A DNA stretch of 64,000 bases from an uncultured Verrucomicrobia subdivision 3 bacterium (GTDB taxonomy: Bacteria > Verrucomicrobiota > Verrucomicrobiia > Limisphaerales > DASXHY01). The stretch is from the NCBI GenBank assembly GCA_937890005.1, contig CALBZA010000070.1:1-64000 (forward strand), given 5' to 3'. Positions 35,590 to 44,091 of this stretch are shown here, piece by piece; position 1 is the stretch's first letter; every line of letters begins with the position of its first letter. Both the position numbers and the translations under genes were made by a program. The notes under the pieces are model-generated. The model had not been told where the DNA came from, ran no database searches, and worked only from the letters and a program-made list of their open reading frames with translations.

Positions 35590-36360
35590 ATGAATCAACA
35601 GGCTTCAGGAAGGATACTATTTGCCGACGACGATCGGTCGTTCCGGGAACCCTATGCCGCATTGCTGCGAAGGCATGGTTATGAATGTGTGACTGTGTCG
35701 GATGCCGGGAGCGCGATTGCGGAGATTCGCCAGCAGCTGCCGGATGTGTTGCTTGCGGATATTCACATGCCTGGCAATTCGAGCCTGGAACTCGTGGAAG
35801 AGGCAGCGAAGATTTGTCAGGCCGTGCCGGTGATTCTTCTCACCGGATATCCTTCCGTCGATTCCGCGGTGCATTCGGTTCGTCTTTCTGTCGCCGGTTA
35901 TCTCGTCAAACCGCCCGACCTTAATGATCTGCTTTCGCAGCTTTCCAGCGTGATCCCGCGTTTCCGACGGATTCGCGCCATTTCCGAAAACCGGCGTCGT
36001 CTGGATCAATGGGCATCCGACCTGGCGGCGTTGCAGGATCGGATGCGTGCCTCGTCCGCTCCGCAGGAAGGTCTGAGCGATTTTCTCGGCATTTCGATTT
36101 CGAACCTTATCCAGCAGTTGGTGGAGGTGAATCGCTCCGTTGCTGCCTGGGAACTGGCTGGAGGTTCGGATGGTCAGAAACTCGATCTCGTAAACGCGGT
36201 TCGACATACGGTGGATGTTCTCGAGAAAACGCGGCAGCATTTCCGCAGCAAGGAACTGGGGGAACTCCGGCGCCAGCTTCAGACGCTTGTTTCAGGATTC
36301 GATTCCGAGGAGGACGGCGCAAAAAGAATCGCAGAAAGTCCTCAAGCAACTGACCGCTGA
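35590..36360 (+). CDS. Response regulator with unassigned helical output region
   Basis: A 256-residue protein: an N-terminal receiver domain (about 7-122) with acidic pocket DDD and phospho-acceptor D57 (LADIHMPG), the conserved Thr in ILLTGYPS and Lys in YLVKPP. The C-terminal 130 residues are helical and match no DNA-binding, GGDEF or HPt domain that I recognise. It is translated together with the hybrid kinase (seven-base gap), so it probably ends that phosphorelay. It may act by protein contact with the chemoreceptor module downstream, which is speculative. Confidence 0.9.
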   Translation: MNQQASGRILFADDDRSFREPYAALLRRHGYECVTVSDAGSAIAEIRQQLPDVLLADIHMPGNSSLELVEEAAKICQAVPVILLTGYPSVDSAVHSVRLSVAGYLVKPPDLNDLLSQLSSVIPRFRRIRAISENRRRLDQWASDLAALQDRMRASSAPQEGLSDFLGISISNLIQQLVEVNRSVAAWELAGGSDGQKLDLVNAVRHTVDVLEKTRQHFRSKELGELRRQLQTLVSGFDSEEDGAKRIAESPQATDR

Positions 36361-36417
36361 GACGATAAGTGTTCCTGTGTAGAGCTCGTGAATTGCGTCA
36401 CGGGTTCGCTTTCACGG

Positions 36418-36503
36418 GCAGGACGTAAGGGCCTGCAAGTCGAAGGCACGTCCGAGTCATGGTTCCATCGAGGGGCGAAGGCTCGGACGTGCCTTCTTTT
36501 TTT
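36418..36503 (+). terminator. Terminator/attenuator-like leader before cheW
   Basis: A perfect 15-bp inverted repeat (GAAGGCACGTCCGAG at 36442-36456, CTCGGACGTGCCTTC at 36482-36496) with a 25-base loop is followed by TTTTTTT (36497-36503), 29 bases before the cheW start. It can end the kinase/regulator transcript. Just upstream, GGACGT (36421-36426) is complementary to ACGTCC (36448-36453) inside the left arm, and GCAGG/CCTGC (36418-36422, 36432-36436) can pair, so an alternative fold could open the terminator. That second role is an inference. Confidence 0.75.
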
Positions 36504-36532
36504 CAACAACGATCAGACCAGGACGGCAAAAC

Positions 36533-37033
36533 ATGGCAACGCAGGCGCCCGACATTCAAAATTCATCCGCCCGCAATCTCGCGGGCAAATATCTTACATT
36601 TCTCCTTGGCAACGAGTGCTACGGCGTGCCCGTGCTGAAGATCCGGGAGATCATCCGGTTTACCACCATCACCGCGGTTCCACAGATGCCGCCCTATGTG
36701 AAGGGCGTCATCAACCTTCGCGGCAAGATCATTCCGGTCACCGACATGCGATTGAAGTTCGGCCTGGCCTCCGACGCCATTTCCGAGCGCAGCTGCATCG
36801 TGGTCGTTCAAATGGAATCCAATGGCGCATCCAACGCGCAGATGGGGTTGATTGTTGATGCTGTCGAGGAGGTTTTGAACGTCATGCAATCGGACGTCGA
36901 GGACACGCCCGACTTCGGACTTCAGCACAGCACGGAGACCATTCTTGGAATGGCAAAGATCAGGGGCAAAGTCATTACACTCCTCGATCTGAATCGCGTG
37001 ATTGTGCCGAATCATGATGGCAGTCCGGTATGA
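36533..37033 (+). CDS. cheW: Chemotaxis coupling protein CheW
   Basis: A 166-residue CheW-domain adaptor that links chemoreceptors to the CheA kinase. The typical FLLGNECYGVPVLKIREII, VPQMPPYVKGVINLRGKIIP and late ILGMAKIRGKVITLLDLN segments are intact. It is followed after 43 bases by a chemoreceptor gene. No cheA, cheY, cheR or cheB gene lies in the window, so the partner kinase must be elsewhere, or the adaptor works with the hybrid kinase next door. Confidence 0.94.
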   Translation: MATQAPDIQNSSARNLAGKYLTFLLGNECYGVPVLKIREIIRFTTITAVPQMPPYVKGVINLRGKIIPVTDMRLKFGLASDAISERSCIVVVQMESNGASNAQMGLIVDAVEEVLNVMQSDVEDTPDFGLQHSTETILGMAKIRGKVITLLDLNRVIVPNHDGSPV

Positions 37034-37076
37034 ACAACCTTCAAGCCTTCAACCAATACATATCAAGAAACGAATT

Positions 37077-38690
37077 ATGAAAACCTGGACCATAGGAAAA
37101 CGAATAACCTTCGGGTTCTCCCTGCTGCTCGCGATGCTCATATGCTTCGCGGGTGTCGTTTGGATTCAAATGCGGCGGCTCGATCAGTGTATCGTCGGCA
37201 TCACCACGGACAACCTTCCCGGACTGCGATACACCGGAGAACTGATTTCCCAGACGCTGGAGTATCGCGTCATCAACATGAAGCATCTCAATTCGGAAAG
37301 TGCCGCCGAGAAGATCGCGCTCGACAAGGAGGCGGATGAACAGGCCAAGAAAATTTTAGCCACCTTCGATGAATACAAGAAAACAATTGTCGCTCAGGAA
37401 GAACTGTCGCTGGCCGAGAAGGTCGTCCCTGCGCTCAACGAGTATCGCATGGCATCGAAAAAAATGCGCGAACTCAACAACGCCGGCCAGACGGTGGAGG
37501 CCGACGCGATGATCAAGCCGGTGGAGGAAATTTACAACGCCTTTGAAAAAACGGTGAACGATTGCGGCGACTATAACGACCGCGCCTCGGATAAGTCCGC
37601 TGCCGTCGCGGTCTCAGCATTCAAGACATCTGAGATTCTCACGGTTATCTGCGTCATCGTCGCCCTGACGGTCGGCATTACTTTCGCGATCCTCATCACA
37701 CGCAGCATCGGCAACACGCTCCGCCGAATCGCCGCGGCTCTGGATGACGGATCGAACCAGGTTTCTGCCGCCGCCGGACAGGTCGCCGCCGCCAGCCAGA
37801 CGCTCGCGGAAGGCGCCAGCGAACAGGCTGCTTCCCTTGAGGAAACCAGCTCGTCTCTCGAAGAGATGGCCAGCATGACGCGGCAGAATTCTGAGAATGC
37901 CGAGAAGGCCAACAACCTCGCACGTCAGGCGCGCCTCGCCGCCGACACCGGTGCTTCCGACATGCAGCAGATGAATGCCGCGATGGAAGGCATCAAGGAA
38001 AGCAGTGATGACATCGCCAAGATCATCAAGACGATCGATGAAATTGCGTTCCAGACAAACATCCTGGCGCTCAACGCCGCGGTCGAAGCCGCGCGCGCCG
38101 GAGAAGCCGGAATGGGCTTCGCCGTCGTCGCCGACGAAGTGCGCAACCTCGCGCAGCGCTGCGCACAATCAGCGAAGGAAACATCGACCAAGATTGAAGG
38201 AGCCATCGCCAAAACCGCGCAGGGCGTTGACATCAGCACCAAGGTCACCCAGGGCTTGAACGAAATCGTCACCAAGGCGCGCCAGGTGGATGAACTCGTC
38301 AGCGAAGTCAGCTCGGCTTCGAAGGAACAGAGCCAGGGCGTGTCGCAGGTGAACGCAGCCGTCGGCCAGATGGACAAGGTCACCCAGAGCAACGCGGCCA
38401 GCGCGGAGGAAAGCGCCAGCGCTGCCGAAGAGTTGAATGCCCAGGCGCAGTCGCTGAAGGAAGCTGTTGTGGAACTGATGCAGCTTGTGGGCGGCTCCAG
38501 GAACGGACGGCAGTCCGCAGCGCCGGATTCAACGGCATCAGCCCGCAGTCTGCAGACGGCGTTCGCAGCACCGGCTCATCGGACGGCGTTCTCCCGCGGA
38601 ATTAAAACGAATCCGGAACCTGTCCTTTCCGCTGCACGGAAGAGCGAGAAAGACCTGATCCCAATGGACGGGGATTTCAAAGACATGTGA
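37077..38690 (+). CDS. Methyl-accepting chemotaxis protein
   Basis: A 537-residue chemoreceptor: membrane segment at about 9-31, a periplasmic helical-bundle sensor (about 32-188), a second membrane segment at about 190-213, and a cytoplasmic signalling domain. The hairpin tip motif DEIAFQTNILALNAAVEAAR with GMGFAVVADEVRNLAQR lies near residues 320-357. Glu/Gln-rich methylation helices (EGASEQAASLEETSSSLEEM) flank it. The start at MKTWTIGKR is chosen because it gives the correct N-terminal anchor; an upstream frame overlapping cheW is rejected. The ligand is unknown. Confidence 0.94.
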   Translation: MKTWTIGKRITFGFSLLLAMLICFAGVVWIQMRRLDQCIVGITTDNLPGLRYTGELISQTLEYRVINMKHLNSESAAEKIALDKEADEQAKKILATFDEYKKTIVAQEELSLAEKVVPALNEYRMASKKMRELNNAGQTVEADAMIKPVEEIYNAFEKTVNDCGDYNDRASDKSAAVAVSAFKTSEILTVICVIVALTVGITFAILITRSIGNTLRRIAAALDDGSNQVSAAAGQVAAASQTLAEGASEQAASLEETSSSLEEMASMTRQNSENAEKANNLARQARLAADTGASDMQQMNAAMEGIKESSDDIAKIIKTIDEIAFQTNILALNAAVEAARAGEAGMGFAVVADEVRNLAQRCAQSAKETSTKIEGAIAKTAQGVDISTKVTQGLNEIVTKARQVDELVSEVSSASKEQSQGVSQVNAAVGQMDKVTQSNAASAEESASAAEELNAQAQSLKEAVVELMQLVGGSRNGRQSAAPDSTASARSLQTAFAAPAHRTAFSRGIKTNPEPVLSAARKSEKDLIPMDGDFKDM

Positions 38691-38727
38691 AGGATTGGAA
38701 AACGGGCGGTCTGCCCGTGAAAGACGA

Positions 38728-38767
38728 GGGGCGGATCTTCGTTGAAGATCCGCCCCTTAAAATTTCT
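38728..38767. terminator. Bidirectional terminator between chemoreceptor and HPr genes
   Basis: A perfect 13-bp stem (GGGGCGGATCTTC at 38728-38740, GAAGATCCGCCCC at 38744-38756) has a three-base loop and is followed by TTAAAATTTC. It lies between the convergent chemoreceptor and HPr genes and can serve either. Confidence 0.7.
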
Positions 38768-38772
38768 GGAGA

Positions 38773-39072
38773 TTACTCCTCGTCGAACTTGCGTTTGACG
38801 AGGCTTTCAATTTCGGCAATCGCCTTGGAAGCATCCGGGCCGTCGGCGGTGACGGTCAATTTACTGCCGGGTCCGGCAGCGAGCATCATCAGGCCCATGA
38901 TGCTTTTTCCGTTCACCTTCTCGCCGTCCTTCTCCACGAAAATGTCGCAGGAGAACCGATTGGCGGTCTTGACGAACATGGCGGCGGGGCGGGCGTGGAT
39001 GCCCAGTTTGTTCAAAACCTGAAGCTCTTTCGTCATGGCGGCTGTGTCGTCTGGCAGCTGTTTCGCACTCAT
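38773..39072 (-). CDS. HPr-family phosphocarrier protein
   Basis: A phosphocarrier of the PTS type, 99 residues from the first ATG. The active-site histidine lies in LGIHARPAAMFV and the regulatory serine in NGKSIMGLMML. If translation starts at the second methionine (MTKELQVL, 39036) these fall at H14 and S45, matching canonical His15/Ser46, so the shorter form may be correct. No EI, EII or HPr kinase gene is adjacent. Retention of the serine suggests HPr-kinase control. Confidence 0.92.
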   Translation of the reverse strand: MSAKQLPDDTAAMTKELQVLNKLGIHARPAAMFVKTANRFSCDIFVEKDGEKVNGKSIMGLMMLAAGPGSKLTVTADGPDASKAIAEIESLVKRKFDEE

Positions 39073-39240
39073 TCGGATAGCGTATAATTAGCCGAGCAAT
39101 CCCGGTTTTGCTAACTAAATCTATGGGGACAACGTTGGGGACTCGACCGTAGGAGAAGAGCTGATGTTTGTGGTCGGGAGACAATGCAAAATCGAATTCC
39201 CCGTTCGACATTCCATTTTGTCGCCTCTACGGTTTTGCGC

Positions 39241-41256
39241 ATGTCACGTGACTACGTTTTGCAGCCGTTCCGGCCTGCAATCCATCTCGAAATCGACTAT
39301 GCGCGCGAGCTGAACGAACAGCAGTGTGCGGCCGTGACAGCGCCGCCCGGGCCGGCACTTGTGATCGCCGGGGCGGGTTCCGGCAAAACACGAACGCTCA
39401 CGTTCCGGGTCGCCTATCTGCTGGAGCAGGGGATTCCACCCGACCGGATTCTTTTGCTGACGTTCACGAACAAGGCCGCCCGCGAAATGATGCGACGCGT
39501 CAACGATTTGCTTGGACACGAGCTGAACGATCTTTGGGGCGGAACCTTTCATTCGATCGGCAACCGCATCCTCCGGTTGCATGCCGACCGGCTCGGTTAC
39601 CAGCGCGATTTCACGATCATGGACCGCGACGATGCGAAGCATCTGATCAGCTCGTGCATTGCGGAATCAGAAATCGATGTGAAGGCGACGCGCTTTCCGA
39701 AGGCGGAGGTGCTGGCCGACATGTTCTCAATGGCGTTGAACACGCATCGGACCATAGCCGAGGTGTTGAGCGAGGAATACGGGCACTTCGCAGAACTCGC
39801 GGAAAAAATTGCGCTGATGGAGAAGCGTTATGCCGAACGGAAACGCGCGACGAATGCGATGGATTTCGACGATCTGCTCGCGCTTTGGCTGAAGCTGCTT
39901 CAGGACAATCCGGATCTGTGCGAGCACTATCAACGGCGGTTCCAGTTCATTCTCGTGGATGAATATCAGGACACCAACCGGCTTCAGAGCGACCTGATCG
40001 ATCTTCTGGCTGCACGGAGCAAAAATGTGATGGTGGTGGGCGATGACGCTCAGAGCATCTACGCGTGGCGAGGCGCGAATTTTCAGAACATTCTCAAGTT
40101 CCCGGAACGTTACAAAGGGGCGAAGGTTTACAAGATTGAAACCAATTACCGGAGCACACCGGAGATTCTGAATGTGGCGAACGCGGCAATCAGCGCCAAC
40201 GTCCATCAGTTCACCAAACAGCTCACGCCGGCGCGCAAGTCCGGTCCGAAGCCGGTGCTGGTGACGTGCAATGACGCTTCCGAACAGGCGGCATTTGTGG
40301 CGCAGCGCGTTCTGGAATTGCGCGATGAAGGCGTGGAACTCCGGAACATGGCGGTGTTGTATCGTTCGCACTTCCACGCGCTTGAACTGCAGCTGGAACT
40401 GACGCGCCGGAACATTCCGTTCAGCATCACGAGCGGCATCCGCTTCTTCGAGCAGGCGCACATCAAGGACGTCGCCGCCTACATCAAACTCGTGAGCAAT
40501 CCGCGCGACGAACTTTCCTTCAAGCGGCTTGTCGAGATGCTGCCGGGAATCGGCGGCAAGGGATCGGACAAGCTGTGGAAGGCATTTGGAGCGAAGCTGG
40601 AAACCGCGGCATCACCGGCGGAAAAACCTGTGGTCGCCACGGCACTTCAGGCATGTGCTGCCAGCGTTCCAAAGAAGGCAACGGTCGCGTGGGCGCAGTT
40701 CGCCACGACCATTGCCCAGCTCGAAGCGCCGGACATTCGCAACGATGCTTCGAAAATCATTTCGCTCGTCATCGATGCCGGATACGACGAGTACTTGAAG
40801 GAGACTTTTCCGAACTACGAATCGCGTCTCGACGACCTGGAGCAGCTGGCGGTGTTTGCGCGGCAGTTCAATACAACGGGAGATTTCCTGTCCCAGCTGG
40901 CGTTGCTCACGAACGTTGAAGCTGAGGACGATCGTCCTGCAAACAAGGATGACGAGCAGATCAAGCTTTCGACCATTCATCAGGCGAAGGGGCTGGAGTT
41001 CCAGGTCGTGTTTCTGATCATGCTTTGTGAGGGATTGTTTCCGTCGAGCCGCTCGATGGATTCAGTGGAGGGCGAAGAGGAGGAACGACGCCTGTTTTAC
41101 GTGGCGATCACGCGCGCGAAGGATGAACTGTATCTCAGCTACCCGCTCATCCGGGCGATGCCGGGCGGTGGCAATGACATGATGCAACAGCCGTCGCATT
41201 TCCTGAGCGAGATTCCGCCCGAGCTGATCGACGAATGGAATTTGCGGCGCTATTAG
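39241..41256 (+). CDS. Second UvrD/PcrA-type DNA helicase
   Basis: A superfamily 1A helicase of 671 residues, clearly different from the one at 2819. It has Walker A GAGSGKT, LLLTFTNKAAREM (motif Ia), ILVDEYQDTNRLQ (Walker B), GDDAQSIYAWRGA, IETNYRST, TIHQAKGLEFQVVF and the closing EEEERRLFYVAITRAK motif. The start MSRDYVLQPF is chosen; 19 further codons are open upstream. It probably has a repair or replication-restart role. The gene stands alone. Confidence 0.93.
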   Translation: MSRDYVLQPFRPAIHLEIDYARELNEQQCAAVTAPPGPALVIAGAGSGKTRTLTFRVAYLLEQGIPPDRILLLTFTNKAAREMMRRVNDLLGHELNDLWGGTFHSIGNRILRLHADRLGYQRDFTIMDRDDAKHLISSCIAESEIDVKATRFPKAEVLADMFSMALNTHRTIAEVLSEEYGHFAELAEKIALMEKRYAERKRATNAMDFDDLLALWLKLLQDNPDLCEHYQRRFQFILVDEYQDTNRLQSDLIDLLAARSKNVMVVGDDAQSIYAWRGANFQNILKFPERYKGAKVYKIETNYRSTPEILNVANAAISANVHQFTKQLTPARKSGPKPVLVTCNDASEQAAFVAQRVLELRDEGVELRNMAVLYRSHFHALELQLELTRRNIPFSITSGIRFFEQAHIKDVAAYIKLVSNPRDELSFKRLVEMLPGIGGKGSDKLWKAFGAKLETAASPAEKPVVATALQACAASVPKKATVAWAQFATTIAQLEAPDIRNDASKIISLVIDAGYDEYLKETFPNYESRLDDLEQLAVFARQFNTTGDFLSQLALLTNVEAEDDRPANKDDEQIKLSTIHQAKGLEFQVVFLIMLCEGLFPSSRSMDSVEGEEEERRLFYVAITRAKDELYLSYPLIRAMPGGGNDMMQQPSHFLSEIPPELIDEWNLRRY

Positions 41257-41558
41257 AAAGATCTTTTGAACGATGTCGACACGCTCCTGCCAATTCCGGT
41301 AGTGCAACAAGGTTTGTTATCACGTGACGAATGCAGGCACTCGCGGAGCAATGATGCGAAACGATGTTTGGGGCGATCGGTTATTTTGACAGTTTCAATT
41401 CTTGCGTTCGTGGATCCCGGAAACGGGGGCTGCTGCTGAACGAAACAATGCTCCCATGCTCCGGTGGGATGATTGCCCTGATCAATGCGCATTTAATGTT
41501 GTGACCTTTTTGCTTCTCAACATCAGACGGCTTCGGCAAGGTTTGCGCCATTGCGACC
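41257..41558. other. 302-base gap with no recognisable gene
   Basis: No gene is supported. A minus-strand frame spanning part of the gap has no family resemblance and overlaps the start of the next gene. Small hairpins are possible around 41410-41475, but no known RNA such as 6S, SRP or RNase P RNA was recognised. Confidence 0.45.
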
Positions 41559-42695
41559 ATGAGGATCCTGATTGCCACTGTCACCGCCGGAGGAGGGCAC
41601 GTCGCCGCTGCTGCTGCCCTTGAGGAAGCCTGGAAGGCCGCCCGGCCGGCGGACGTTGTCGAACGGACCGACATTCTGAAATTCTTTTCACCGCTGCACC
41701 GGAAGATTCATTCCGACGGTTACGTGAAGCTCGTGGAACGCGCGCCGGAGTTGTGGGGAATGGTCTTCAAATCCACCGACAATCCGAAGGCCGCCCGCCG
41801 CCTGAACAAATTCAAGCAGATGTTCCCCAGCAGCTCGCGGTTGAAGTTCGTACGTCACGTGAAGCAGTTCAGGCCGGACGCCGTGATCTGCACGCATTAC
41901 GCACCGCTCGAAATGCTCGGACAGATGTGCCGGCAGAACAGTGAGTTTGATCCGATCGTGGTCAGCGTCGTCACCGATTTCGAAGCACACGCGCTCTGGA
42001 TGGATGCCTGTGTCGATCTTTATTGTGTGGCGGCGGAAGAGACGAAGGTGCGTCTGGTGGCACGTGGCGCGAATGAACAGAACGTGATCGCCACCGGCAT
42101 TCCTGTGTCGGGCAGATTCAGCGGACGCATCGATGGAATCGCCGTTCGCAGGAAGATCGGACTTCGCGACGACATGCCCGTGCTGCTGGTGCTCAGCGGC
42201 GGTTTTGGAATGGGACCGGTTGCCGAAATCCTCGCGGGACTGGATGAAGTTCAGAAGGAATTTCAAACCGTGGTGGTCACCGGCCGGAACGAAGAATTGC
42301 GACGCGAACTGGCGGTGCAGGATCGGAAACATCCAACCCACGTGCTCGGGTTCACCACGAACATGCACGAGCTGATGAACATTTCAGATCTCGTGATCAC
42401 GAAGCCTGGCGGCCTGACTTCGTCCGAAGCGCTCGCGCTCGGCAAGCCGTTGTTCATTCTCAATCCGATTCCCGGACAGGAAGCTGCGAACAGCGATTTC
42501 CTGCTCGAACGCGGCGCGGCGGCGAAGGTGAATCGTGTGGAAGACCTTCCCTATCGCATCGAGCAGCTGCTCGGATCGAAGAAACTCGCGGAGATGGGGC
42601 GTGCGGCAAAGGAACTCGGACGCGCGACCGCGGCGGGCGCGATTTGCGATGCGGTTGTGCGCCGTGTGAATGCTGCTGCCGTTGCGATGAGTTGA
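41559..42695 (+). CDS. MGDG-synthase-type glycosyltransferase
   Basis: A 378-residue GT28-type enzyme of the MGDG synthase/UgtP group, which adds glucose or galactose from UDP-sugar to diacylglycerol. The N-terminal domain (about 1-185) has the glycine loop ATVTAGGGHVAAAAAL and ICTHYAPLEMLG; the C-terminal domain has LVLSGGFGMGPV, the VVVTGRN strand and the UDP-sugar site ITKPGGLTSSEALALGKP. It should act at the inner face of the cytoplasmic membrane. The next gene begins one base after its stop, so the three genes to 45188 are an operon. Confidence 0.9.
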   Translation: MRILIATVTAGGGHVAAAAALEEAWKAARPADVVERTDILKFFSPLHRKIHSDGYVKLVERAPELWGMVFKSTDNPKAARRLNKFKQMFPSSSRLKFVRHVKQFRPDAVICTHYAPLEMLGQMCRQNSEFDPIVVSVVTDFEAHALWMDACVDLYCVAAEETKVRLVARGANEQNVIATGIPVSGRFSGRIDGIAVRRKIGLRDDMPVLLVLSGGFGMGPVAEILAGLDEVQKEFQTVVVTGRNEELRRELAVQDRKHPTHVLGFTTNMHELMNISDLVITKPGGLTSSEALALGKPLFILNPIPGQEAANSDFLLERGAAAKVNRVEDLPYRIEQLLGSKKLAEMGRAAKELGRATAAGAICDAVVRRVNAAAVAMS

Positions 42696-42696
42696 A

Positions 42697-44091
42697 ATGA
42701 ATCGCTCGCATACAGTTCTGTATCGTCTGATGCGCGGGCTGATCGGGCTTGCACTCGGCTTCTACTTCCGACGGATCGAACGGTTTCATCGCGAGAACAT
42801 TCCCGGCTGCGGTCCGGTTCTCTTCACGTCGAATCATCCCAATTCTCTGACGGATTCGTGGGTGATCGGGGCCACTGTTTCGCGGAAGGTGAATTTCGTC
42901 GCCACCGTGCAGCTGTTCAAATTCAAGCCGGTGAAATGGTTTCTGCTTCGCTGCGGTGTGATCCCCATCAATCGGGCCAAGGACGATCCGCGCGCGATGC
43001 GAAGTGTGGCCGATACATTCGAGGCCTGTTTTCAGGTGCTGGAGCGTGGCGAGGCGATTGGCATTTTTCCGGAAGGTGTGACTTACGACGATTCACGGTT
43101 GCGTGAGGTCAAGAGCGGCGCGGCGCGAATGGCGCTCGAACTGGAGCACCGGCATGGCGGAAAACTCGGTCTGAAGATCGTGCCTGTCGGGCTCACTTAT
43201 TCCGCGAAGGAATTTTATCGTTCGGACGTGCTGGCAAACTTTGGCGAACCGATCGTTGCCGCCGACTTTCTCGACGGTTATCTGGACCGGAAAAAGGAAT
43301 GCATCAATCGCTTCACCGATGAAATTGAGAAACGGATTCAATCGCTGATCCTGCACATTCCCGAGCTGGAACAGACACGAGTCGTCGAGGGAGTGAAGCG
43401 TCTTTACCTCGATCGCTTGCGACTCGGAAATCGTGTCGAACACGAGGCGGTGTCGCCGCGGGCGGAGGAATTGATTCTGGCCCAGCGCATCACAACGGCG
43501 GTCGATCACGTGTTCCGCACGGAGCCGGATCGCGCTCGGCAATTCACGCAGAGGCTTGCGTTGTACGAGCGATGGCTTGCCAGGTTGCGGATTTCCGATG
43601 AATCGCTCGCGCTTTTTCCGCATCGGGAACGGCTGGCACGCCAGAGCCTGTTCTGGGCGGCGGTCGCCGTGCTGGGACTTCCGATTGCGGTGTACGGCTG
43701 GGTGCATCGATTTCTGCCGCACATTGTCATTCAATGGGCGCTCAAAACGTTTCCCAGTCCGGAGAAGCGGAAGGCGCAAACTTCCACCACGAAAATCCTG
43801 GGCGGCATCGTCCTCTATGCCGGATTTTTCGCTGCCTACATCGGCATCTTTCACGCCTTCTTTGGCTGGCCCGCGAGCTTTTGGTATGCGCTTTCTCTAC
43901 CACCATCGACGCTGCTGGCGTTTTATCATCTGCGCGAGTTCCGTCGCTTGAAAGCCGGCATCGGCAATACGATTGTTTTGCTGCGCGCGCCGTTCGCGGC
44001 GAAAAGGCTGCTCAAACTGCGGACGGAACTGGTCGCCGAAATTGAAGCAGTGCATTCGACCATTGGCGCCACCAGCGCGTTACATTCATGA
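42697..44091 (+). CDS. PlsC-family acyltransferase with C-terminal membrane region
   Basis: A 464-residue glycerolipid acyltransferase. The catalytic motif is NHPNSLTD (H47, D53, an H-x5-D form known in this branch of the family), then INRAK and FPEGVTYDD (motif III). Residues about 310-440 add a charged region and two or three membrane segments not present in simple PlsC. It should acylate lysophosphatidate or a related acceptor. It starts one base after the glycosyltransferase stop and overlaps the phosphatase gene by four bases (ATGA), so the three proteins are made together. Confidence 0.88.
   Translation: MNRSHTVLYRLMRGLIGLALGFYFRRIERFHRENIPGCGPVLFTSNHPNSLTDSWVIGATVSRKVNFVATVQLFKFKPVKWFLLRCGVIPINRAKDDPRAMRSVADTFEACFQVLERGEAIGIFPEGVTYDDSRLREVKSGAARMALELEHRHGGKLGLKIVPVGLTYSAKEFYRSDVLANFGEPIVAADFLDGYLDRKKECINRFTDEIEKRIQSLILHIPELEQTRVVEGVKRLYLDRLRLGNRVEHEAVSPRAEELILAQRITTAVDHVFRTEPDRARQFTQRLALYERWLARLRISDESLALFPHRERLARQSLFWAAVAVLGLPIAVYGWVHRFLPHIVIQWALKTFPSPEKRKAQTSTTKILGGIVLYAGFFAAYIGIFHAFFGWPASFWYALSLPPSTLLAFYHLREFRRLKAGIGNTIVLLRAPFAAKRLLKLRTELVAEIEAVHSTIGATSALHS

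Noticed and set aside
36395..36450. Possible cyclic-di-GMP (GEMM) riboswitch before cheW
   Set aside because: A GGACGTAAGG segment superficially resembles the aptamer core, but the GAAA tetraloop/receptor and enclosing P1 helix are absent.
41381..41548. Small minus-strand protein upstream of the glycosyltransferase
   Set aside because: No family resemblance, no ribosome-binding site and unusual composition; too weak to annotate.
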